Shown here one piece after another: positions 1 to 4,475 of a stretch of 5,432 nucleotides of DNA. The stretch's first letter is position 1. Each line of letters begins with the position of its first letter. The notes below the pieces were generated by a model, which had not been told where the DNA came from, ran no database searches, and saw only the letters and a program-made list of their open reading frames with translations. A program made the translations under genes and the position numbers. The DNA is from Muricomes sp. (lineage in GTDB: Bacteria > Bacillota > Clostridia > Lachnospirales > Lachnospiraceae): assembly GCA_020024675.1 (NCBI GenBank), contig JAHHTM010000108.1, positions 1-5,432 on the forward strand, written 5' to 3'.

Positions 1-1347
1 AAAAATAAATATGAGATTGATATGTGTAATGGTACAATTATGAATAAACTGATATCTTTTTCAGTGCCATTGATGTTATCAGGAATTTTACAGTTGATGT
101 TTAACGCAGTAGATATTATTGTGGTTGGTAAATTTAGTGGTAGTCATGCCCTGGCAGCTGTTGGTGCTACGACTGCGCTGATTAATGTATTTATTAATCT
201 TTTTATCGGCATTTCCCTTGGAACTAATGTTTTGGCAAGTCGTTTTTATGCTTCAAAAAGAGAAAAGGAAATGTCCGACACAGTACATACTTCTATTATG
301 TTTGCACTGATTAGTGGTGTTATCATGCTATTTGTAGGACTATTTCTTTCAAAGTGGGCGTTAAGACTGATGGGAACACCGAATGATATTTTACAGTTAT
401 CTACATTGTATATGCGAATATATTTCTTGGGGATGCCATTTTTTATGATCTATAACTATGGAGCAGCTATCTTAAGAGCCGTAGGTGATACAAAGCGCCC
501 GCTGTTATTTTTGATTATTGCCGGTGTGATCAATGCTGGTTTAAATATGATTTTGGTTATTATATTTGACCTTAGTGTAGCTGGAGTTGCCATAGCAACA
601 GTGATTTCTCAGATGATTTCCTGTATTCTTGTATTAAGGTGTCTGTGGCAGACAGAAGCTAGTTATCAATTTCGATTTTCAAAGTTAAAGATACAAAAAG
701 TATATTTGAAACAACTTTTCAAAGTTGGAATTCCTGCAGGAATTCAAAGTACAGTTATCACATTTTCAAATGTGCTTTTACAGTCTTCTGTAAATTCTTT
801 CGGTTCCATTGCCATGGCAGGATACACAGCAGCAAACAATATTTTTGGATTTCTATTTGCAACGGTGAACTCATTTACGCAGGCATGCATGAGTTTCACA
901 AGTCAGAATTATGGTGTGGCTAAGTGGAAACGAATGGATCGAGTGTTATTAGACTGCGTTATTCTTTCTGTTACTGTTACATTGCTTTTAGGAAGTGGAG
1001 TTTATATTTTTGGAGATCATATTCTTGGCATTTACACATCAGATCCAAAAGTTGTCCAGTGCGGTATGGAAGTATTGCTCTATACGACTTCAACATATTT
1101 CTTATGTGGATTGATGGATCTTCTGCCGGGAGCAATGCGTGGAATGGGGTATTCCACAGTACCAATGATTCTTTCAATCATCGGAACCGTAGGTACAAGA
1201 ATTTTTTGGATCTATTGTATTTTTCCAAAGCACCATTCTCTTGATGTTTTGTTTATTTCATATCCGGTATCCTGGATTTTTACAATTATCATGCAGGTGA
1301 TTTGTTTTTATTTTGTACGAAAAAAAGTACATCGTACCATTCGATAA
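1..1347 (+). CDS. MATE-family multidrug/cation antiporter (5'-truncated by window edge)
   Basis: Integral membrane efflux protein of the MATE family, which exports organic cations or drugs in exchange for Na+ or H+ across the cytoplasmic membrane. Seen: about 441 residues from the ATG at 22, almost all hydrophobic helices, with two homologous halves. Counting from that ATG, the first half carries GKFSG at 36-40 and LRAVGDTKRP at 151-160; the second has VGIPAGIQS at 235-243, SQNYG at 294-298 and the matching MRGMGYSTVP motif about 75 residues before the C-terminus. The family usually has 12 helices and 440-460 residues, so the protein is nearly whole. The reading frame stays open to base 1 (KNKYEID before the first Met), no ribosome binding site precedes the ATG at 22, and relatives as I recall them carry a similar YEIDMC-G lead, so the true start is probably just left of the window. 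The substrate cannot be told. No strong terminator follows the TAA at 1345-1347. Confidence 0.93.
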   Translation, partial: KNKYEIDMCNGTIMNKLISFSVPLMLSGILQLMFNAVDIIVVGKFSGSHALAAVGATTALINVFINLFIGISLGTNVLASRFYASKREKEMSDTVHTSIMFALISGVIMLFVGLFLSKWALRLMGTPNDILQLSTLYMRIYFLGMPFFMIYNYGAAILRAVGDTKRPLLFLIIAGVINAGLNMILVIIFDLSVAGVAIATVISQMISCILVLRCLWQTEASYQFRFSKLKIQKVYLKQLFKVGIPAGIQSTVITFSNVLLQSSVNSFGSIAMAGYTAANNIFGFLFATVNSFTQACMSFTSQNYGVAKWKRMDRVLLDCVILSVTVTLLLGSGVYIFGDHILGIYTSDPKVVQCGMEVLLYTTSTYFLCGLMDLLPGAMRGMGYSTVPMILSIIGTVGTRIFWIYCIFPKHHSLDVLFISYPVSWIFTIIMQVICFYFVRKKVHRTIR

Positions 1348-1385
1348 GAATTTTTTTGATTAATATAATACGGAAATAAATACCA

Positions 1386-1415
1386 TGTGTATTTTAAGTT
1401 TTTCTCCACATACTA
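1386..1415 (+). promoter_or_regulatory. Candidate sigma-G (forespore) promoter of the spore protein gene
   Basis: The -10 element CATACTA at 1409-1415 matches the sigma-G consensus as I know it from B. subtilis (TGAATA, 17-18 bases, CATACTA) at every base. TGTGTA at 1386-1391 matches the -35 at 4 of 6 positions with a 17-base spacer. Transcription would begin near 1422, giving a leader of about 68 bases before the ATG at 1490. SASP genes are standard late-forespore sigma-G targets, so site and gene agree. The -35 is the weaker half of the call. Confidence 0.66.
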
Positions 1416-1421
1416 TGGTTG

Positions 1422-1473
1422 TAACACAAAAACGTGTTATAAAAAAACGAAAGAAGTAGCATGAAAATGTTAC
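1422..1473 (+). promoter_or_regulatory. Two-hairpin structured 5' leader of the spore protein mRNA
   Basis: Hairpin 1 pairs TAACAC (1422-1427) with GTGTTA (1434-1439) around a 6-base loop, and starts about where the predicted sigma-G transcript begins. Hairpin 2 pairs GTAGCAT (1456-1462) with ATGTTAC (1467-1473), seven pairs including one G-U, closed by a GAAA (GNRA) tetraloop. It ends directly before the GAGGAGG ribosome binding site at 1474-1480. The pairing is read from the sequence. A role in mRNA stability or in keeping the ribosome site exposed is inference; no known riboswitch class is recognised. Confidence 0.45.
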
Positions 1474-1489
1474 GAGGAGGAAAATAATT

Positions 1490-1696
1490 ATGGCAAATCG
1501 TTCATCAAACAAGGCAGCAGTACCAGAAGCAAAGAGTGCATTAGACAAATTCAAATATGAAGTAGCAAACGAACTTGGTGTACCACTTACAGATGGATAC
1601 AATGGAGATCTGACATCTAAACAGAATGGTTCAGTTGGTGGGTATATGGTTAAAAAAATGATTGAAGAACAGGAAAAACAGATGTCTGGCAAATAA
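1490..1696 (+). CDS. Alpha/beta-type small acid-soluble spore protein (SASP)
   Basis: DNA-binding protein made in the forespore; the family coats spore DNA, shifts it towards an A-like form and protects it from UV and heat, then is degraded at germination by the GPR protease to supply amino acids. Seen: 68 residues, within the usual 60-75; a first conserved block with FKYEVANELGV at 21-31, where GPR would be expected to cut between Glu24 and Val25; and a second block at 35-58 with DGYNGDLTSKQNGSVGGYMV and a following KKMIEE. The start is fixed by GAGGAGG at 1474-1480, nine bases before the ATG. The gene stands alone between a sigma-G-type promoter and a strong terminator, as expected for a monocistronic sporulation gene. 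Spore formers carry several paralogs, so I give no specific ssp symbol. Confidence 0.95.
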   Translation: MANRSSNKAAVPEAKSALDKFKYEVANELGVPLTDGYNGDLTSKQNGSVGGYMVKKMIEEQEKQMSGK

Positions 1697-1709
1697 GATA
1701 TTTTACGAG

Positions 1710-1746
1710 AAAAAAGCGCTTGGGAGATTGACCTAAGTGCTTTTTT
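1710..1746 (+). terminator. Strong intrinsic terminator after the spore protein gene
   Basis: The arms at 1710-1724 and 1732-1746 pair over 15 positions including two G-U pairs (core GCGCTTGGG with CCTAAGTGC) around the 7-base loop AGATTGA. The stem's outer part is an A6/T6 pairing, so the T-run acts as the U-tract on the plus strand and the A-run does the same on the minus strand. It may therefore work in both directions. It begins 13 bases after the SASP stop and separates that gene from rsmD. Confidence 0.9.
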
Positions 1747-1756
1747 CTGTTAGACT
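1728..1756 (+). promoter_or_regulatory. Candidate sigma-A promoter of the rsmD-coaD operon, overlapping the terminator
   Basis: TTGACC at 1728-1733 (5 of 6 to TTGACA) and TAGACT at 1751-1756 (4 of 6 to TATAAT) are separated by exactly 17 bases. The predicted start near 1763 would give a leader of about 30 bases to the rsmD ATG. Because the preceding terminator is strong, the operon needs its own promoter in this short gap, and this is the best pair I see. The -10 is weak and the -35 lies in the loop and 3' arm of the terminator. Confidence 0.42.
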
Positions 1757-1792
1757 TTTTCATAGTTAAACAAGAAAGAAAAGAGGAAAGCT

Positions 1793-2362
1793 ATGAGAGT
1801 TATTGCAGGAAGTGCAAAACGTCTTCAATTAAAAACTTTGGAAGGTTTGGATACAAGACCTACTACAGATCGTATTAAAGAGACATTATTTAATATGATC
1901 GCACCTGGAATGTACGACAGTGTTTTTTTGGATCTATTTGCAGGTTCTGGTGCGATTGGAATAGAGGCTCTTAGTCGCGGAGCGAAAGAGGCTGTTTTTG
2001 TAGAGCAGAACCCTAAGGCTATGGAATGTATAAAAGAAAATTTGAAATATACAAAATTAGAAAATAAAGGGTTGACTCTCACAAGGGATGTTATGACGGC
2101 ATTATATCAACTGGAGGGTGAAAAGTATTTTGACTATATTTTTATGGATCCACCGTATGATAAAGAACTGGAAAAACAGGTTCTTATGTACCTTTCTGAA
2201 TCACAACTTGTTTATGAAGATACGATCATAATTGTAGAAGCATCGTTACATACAGATTTTTCTTATTTGGAGGATCTTGGATTTACGATACTAAAGGAGA
2301 AAAAATATAAAACAAATAAACATCTTTTTATCGAGCGATCCGGAAAGGAAGAAGTATGTTAA
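1793..2362 (+). CDS. rsmD: 16S rRNA (guanine(966)-N(2))-methyltransferase RsmD
   Basis: Cytoplasmic SAM-dependent enzyme that methylates N2 of G966 (E. coli numbering) of 16S rRNA in the 30S decoding region during ribosome assembly; the B. subtilis ortholog is YlbH. Seen in 189 residues, a normal family length: N-terminal RVIAGSAK at 2-9, RPTTDRIKETLFN at 22-34, SAM-binding motif I DLFAGSGAIGIEAL at 47-60, acidic VEQNP at 70-74 where the SAM ribose is usually held, and the catalytic motif IV DPPY at 119-122. The ATG at 1793 follows AGAGGAAAG at 1782-1790 and directly begins the typical MRVIAG start. The 3' end overlaps coaD by 7 bases, implying translational coupling; rsmD-coaD pairing is common in bacteria. 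No missing residues or sign of transfer. Confidence 0.96.
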   Translation: MRVIAGSAKRLQLKTLEGLDTRPTTDRIKETLFNMIAPGMYDSVFLDLFAGSGAIGIEALSRGAKEAVFVEQNPKAMECIKENLKYTKLENKGLTLTRDVMTALYQLEGEKYFDYIFMDPPYDKELEKQVLMYLSESQLVYEDTIIIVEASLHTDFSYLEDLGFTILKEKKYKTNKHLFIERSGKEEVC

Positions 2363-2859
2363 AAGCAATTTATCCGGGAAGTTTTGACCCGGTTACAAAT
2401 GGACACTTAGATGTAATCAAACGTTCGGCTAAAATTGTCGATGAATTAATCGTCGGAGTATTAAATAATAATGCGAAAAGCCCGTTGTTTTCTGTCGAAG
2501 AACGTGTTAATATGTTAAAGGAAGTAACGAAAGATATAAATAATGTCAGAATTGTGCCGTTTGCAGGTTTACTTATTGAATTTGCAAAGGAACAAGGGGC
2601 GGCTCTTGTAATTCGTGGACTTCGTGCCATTACAGATTTTGAGTATGAATTACAGATGTCCCAGACTAATCATAAGCTGGATCCGTCTATCGAAACAATG
2701 TTTCTTACGACCAGTATTGAATATTCTTACTTAAGTTCTACAACAGTGAAAGAAATTGCAGTTTTTGGAGGCGATGTATCACAATTTGTTCCGGAAATTG
2801 TAGCTGTACAATTAGAACAGAAGATGAAATTAAAAGGAGAGTGTGACAAACATGAGTAG
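2356..2859 (+). CDS. coaD: Phosphopantetheine adenylyltransferase (PPAT)
   Basis: Catalyses the fourth step of coenzyme A synthesis, 4'-phosphopantetheine + ATP to dephospho-CoA + pyrophosphate, in the cytoplasm as a hexamer of the nucleotidyltransferase fold. Seen in 167 residues, near the usual 160: N-terminal PGSFDPVTNGHLD at 7-19 with the (T/H)xGH ATP motif TNGH at 14-17, KSPLF at 41-45, IRGLRAITDFEYE at 86-98 with Arg87, and LSSTTVKE at 126-133, equivalent to the ISSSLVKE signature of E. coli CoaD. The start at 2356 has AAGGAAG about five bases upstream and lies inside the last codons of rsmD (7-base overlap). Its own 3' end overlaps the next gene by 8 bases. Ortholog of B. subtilis YlbI/CoaD. 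The last ten or so residues (KLKGECDKHE) are a charged extension without known role. Confidence 0.97.
   Translation: MLKAIYPGSFDPVTNGHLDVIKRSAKIVDELIVGVLNNNAKSPLFSVEERVNMLKEVTKDINNVRIVPFAGLLIEFAKEQGAALVIRGLRAITDFEYELQMSQTNHKLDPSIETMFLTTSIEYSYLSSTTVKEIAVFGGDVSQFVPEIVAVQLEQKMKLKGECDKHE
2834..2840 (+). promoter_or_regulatory. Ribosome binding site deciding the start of the coiled-coil gene
   Basis: AAGGAGA at 2834-2840 lies within the coaD coding end. An in-frame GTG at 2843 is only two bases away, too close for efficient initiation. The ATG at 2852 is 11 bases away, slightly long but usable, and begins the sequence MSSRIEQIIEEI. I therefore choose 2852. Confidence 0.65.
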
Positions 2860-3430
2860 CCGTATTGAGCAGATTATTGAAGAAATTGAAGAGTACATTG
2901 ATAGAGACTGTAAATTTCAGCCTCTATCTACTACAAAGATTATTGTTAATAAAGAACACCTAGACGAATTATTACGTGAGCTTCGTATGAAGACACCAGA
3001 TGAAATCAAAAGATATCAGAAGATTATTGCAAACAGAGATGCAATCCTTGCTGATGCACAGGCAAAAGCAGATGCCTTATATGAAGAAGCACAGGTTCAG
3101 ACTACAGAGCTTGTAAGTGAACATGAAATCATGCAGCAGGCGTATGCGCAGGCAAATGAGATTGTAACACAGGCTACAGCTCAGGCACAGGAAATTATCG
3201 ATAGTGCAACAGAAGATGCAAATACAATTCGTATTGGTGCTATTCAGTATGCAGATGATCTTCTTGCAAATGCTGAAAATATTGTTGGACATACATTAGA
3301 TAGCTATGCAACAAAATACGAAGGACTTATTTCATCTCTTCAGGAATGTTATGAAATGGTTCATGCAAATCGTGCAGAATTACAGTTACCTACAGAAGAA
3401 GAGCAGTACGCACAAAACGACGCTGAATAA
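2852..3430 (+). CDS. Uncharacterised Ala/Gln-rich coiled-coil protein, DivIVA/SepIVA-like (often labelled 'ATPase subunit H-like')
   Basis: Function unknown. The 192-residue product is acidic and almost wholly helical, with no signal peptide, membrane segment or nucleotide-binding motif. Residues 1-20 are a charged amphipathic helix. Residues 21-65 form a compact conserved-looking block (KIIVNKEHLDELLREL at 29-44, then TPDEIKRYQKIIANRD at 48-63). Residues 64-150 are a long rod with Ala recurring at 4- and 7/11-residue spacing (AQAKADAL, AYAQANEIVTQATAQAQEI), then a helix to about 172 and a loose acidic tail. Such rods attract 'V-ATPase subunit H/E' or 'ATPase' labels, but no ATP synthase genes are nearby. 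From memory, the N-terminal block plus Ala-rich rod resembles mycobacterial SepIVA, a DivIVA-domain septation protein; that is inference. It is the last gene of the rsmD-coaD unit, overlapping coaD by 8 bases, with a terminator shortly downstream. The alternative start is GTG at 2843 (+3 residues). Confidence 0.85.
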   Translation: MSSRIEQIIEEIEEYIDRDCKFQPLSTTKIIVNKEHLDELLRELRMKTPDEIKRYQKIIANRDAILADAQAKADALYEEAQVQTTELVSEHEIMQQAYAQANEIVTQATAQAQEIIDSATEDANTIRIGAIQYADDLLANAENIVGHTLDSYATKYEGLISSLQECYEMVHANRAELQLPTEEEQYAQNDAE

Positions 3431-3431
3431 T

Positions 3432-4364
3432 TCAATATACTGAATATATATATATGTAAGCAATCAGGCTGGTTACTATGGCAGTAACCAGCTTTTGTGT
3501 TGTGTATGGAAGAATAGGAATCTTTATACTTCTTACAATACTTTTGGTCTGAGCAACTGCACAAAGGCCACCAAAAGAAGTGAGTCCCAAAACAGAAGCA
3601 TATAATATATTTTCAGGCAACTGAAGTTTTTTCAATAGAAGAATGCCATTAGACATTTCCAGGCAGGGAAGGAAATTTTGAATTATCGAATTTTCGTATG
3701 CGTAATTCTGAATTACAGATAAAAGTATAGAAAAAATAATAATATATCCGCCAATCATTGTTATTGCTTCAAAACTATTCATAATACAGGTATCTATAAC
3801 ACTTGTATTATTAGTTGACAGGACTCTTTTAGTGGATGACAGGTTTTGAAAAATTTTATCTTCACACAAATAAAAAGGACGAAATAAAAAACTCATAATA
3901 ATCGGTACACCAAGTGTAATCAAAAGCGTTGGTACGGTAAGTTCTTGATGATCCAGAGTTTTCCATACTACAAAGTTCATAATGAATACAGGGCTTGCAT
4001 TGTTACAAAAAGATAACAGATATTTTGCTTCCTGTAAGCTGATTTTCTGTGTTTGAACAAGATCCGTAGTCACTTTTGCTCCCATTGGATAACCACATAA
4101 AAATCCAGCAACTACAGCAAAGCTTCCGTTTGTCGATGTTTTGAATATGCGACTTACGAAAGGGGATACCATATTCGAAACATAATGAATCGTATCTGTA
4201 CGGATCATAAGATCTGTAATAAGCATAAATGGGAATAATGTTGGCAAAATCAATTGAAACCAGAGCATTAATCCATCACTTGCACCATTAAAAACAGCCT
4301 GTGGAGCTAGAAGCATACAAATAAACAATAGAATTATTCCAAATCCAACAAACTTATATTTCAT
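3432..4364 (-). CDS. ylbJ: YlbJ-type sporulation integral membrane protein
   Basis: Membrane protein of the YlbJ family with a nucleoside-recognition (Gate-type) domain. In B. subtilis it is made in the mother cell under sigma-E and is needed for heat-resistant spores; its transported substrate is unknown. Seen in 310 residues: about eight hydrophobic segments, the first at 5-24 uncleaved in appearance; an amphipathic stretch with LILPTLFPFMLITDL at 38-52; the signature GYPMGAK at 91-97; FCNNASP at 119-125; a hydrophilic loop at about 166-192 that divides the two halves; MIGGY at 203-207; and TSFGGLCAVAQ at 262-272, mirroring the first-half Gate motif. B. subtilis YlbJ, as I recall, is near 400 residues, so this one is compact. 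The start ATG (4364-4362) follows AAAGGA at 4376-4371. It sits beside coaD as in Bacillus but faces it; its TGA is one base from the stop of the convergent gene. Confidence 0.9.
   Translation of the reverse strand: MKYKFVGFGIILLFICMLLAPQAVFNGASDGLMLWFQLILPTLFPFMLITDLMIRTDTIHYVSNMVSPFVSRIFKTSTNGSFAVVAGFLCGYPMGAKVTTDLVQTQKISLQEAKYLLSFCNNASPVFIMNFVVWKTLDHQELTVPTLLITLGVPIIMSFLFRPFYLCEDKIFQNLSSTKRVLSTNNTSVIDTCIMNSFEAITMIGGYIIIFSILLSVIQNYAYENSIIQNFLPCLEMSNGILLLKKLQLPENILYASVLGLTSFGGLCAVAQTKSIVRSIKIPILPYTTQKLVTAIVTSLIAYIYIYSVY
3468..3496 (+). terminator. Intrinsic terminator of the rsmD-coaD-coiled-coil operon, inside ylbJ coding DNA
   Basis: A perfect 10-base-pair stem, GCTGGTTACT (3468-3477) with AGTAACCAGC (3483-3492), closes a 5-base loop and is followed on the plus strand by TTTTGTGTTGTG. 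On the minus strand no T-run follows, so the orientation suits the plus-strand operon ending at 3430. The whole hairpin lies in the last codons of ylbJ, where the repeat encodes Leu-Val-Thr ... Val-Thr-Ser. The U-tract is only four pure T, so efficiency may be moderate. Confidence 0.78.
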
Positions 4365-4397
4365 ATATTTTCCTTTAAAATGGCAGTATTTGTTAAA

Positions 4398-4426
4398 GAT
4401 ATATGAAAAACATTGATTTTTTATAC
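4398..4426 (-). promoter_or_regulatory. Candidate sigma-E (mother-cell) promoter of ylbJ
   Basis: Read on the minus strand, GGTATAA (4426-4420) holds the ATA core of the sigma-E -35 element, and CATATATC (4405-4398) resembles the -10 consensus CATACANT with two mismatches. Sixteen bases separate the ATA core from the -10, within the 16-18 known for B. subtilis. Predicted transcription starts near 4391, giving a leader of about 27 bases before the ylbJ ATG. ylbJ is a sigma-E gene in Bacillus, which supports the site; the base match alone would be modest. Confidence 0.48.
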
Positions 4427-4441
4427 CTAGTGTGACACAAT
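4413..4441 (+). promoter_or_regulatory. Candidate sigma-A promoter of pepD
   Basis: TTGATT at 4413-4418 (4 of 6 to the -35) and CACAAT at 4436-4441 (4 of 6 to the -10) are 17 bases apart, and TGA directly before the -10 supplies the TGn of an extended -10 element. Transcription would start near 4448, leaving a leader of about 28 bases with AAGGAGA at 4462-4468. The site overlaps the candidate ylbJ promoter on the other strand, and its -10 contains the small palindrome TGTGACACA (4431-4439). Confidence 0.45.
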
Positions 4442-4475
4442 AGATGCAGTAGTTAAATAGGAAGGAGATATTTCA

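Noticed and set aside
924..1244. 106-codon plus-strand frame within the MATE gene and a minus-strand frame opposite it
   Set aside because: They are out of frame with the conserved second MATE half and show no ribosome site or recognisable protein character.
1315..1357. Possible terminator after the MATE gene (GTACGA/TCGTAC inverted repeat, ATTC/GAAT mini-stem and a T7 run)
   Set aside because: The 6-base stem is separated from the T-run by 13 bases, and the mini-stem adjoining it has only four pairs; neither is a credible intrinsic terminator.
1378..1394. AAATAC/GTATTT hairpin between the MATE and spore protein genes
   Set aside because: Six almost entirely A-T pairs with no clean T-run; weak, and it overlaps the candidate -35 of the sigma-G promoter.
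1461..1487. Eight-codon frame (MKMLRGGK) overlapping the spore-gene ribosome site, as a possible leader peptide
   Set aside because: Too short to separate from chance, only a weak AGAAG precedes it, and its codons simply read through the second hairpin arm and the GAGGAGG site.
1360..1692. 110-codon open frame on the minus strand
   Set aside because: It is antisense to the clearly recognisable spore protein gene and its promoter region, has a Cys/Phe/Ser-rich composition without motifs, and lacks a convincing start context.
3430..3445. ATTCA/TGAAT inverted repeat between the convergent stops as a shared bidirectional terminator
   Set aside because: Five A-T-rich pairs and no T-run on either side; the 10-pair stem at 3468-3492 is far better.
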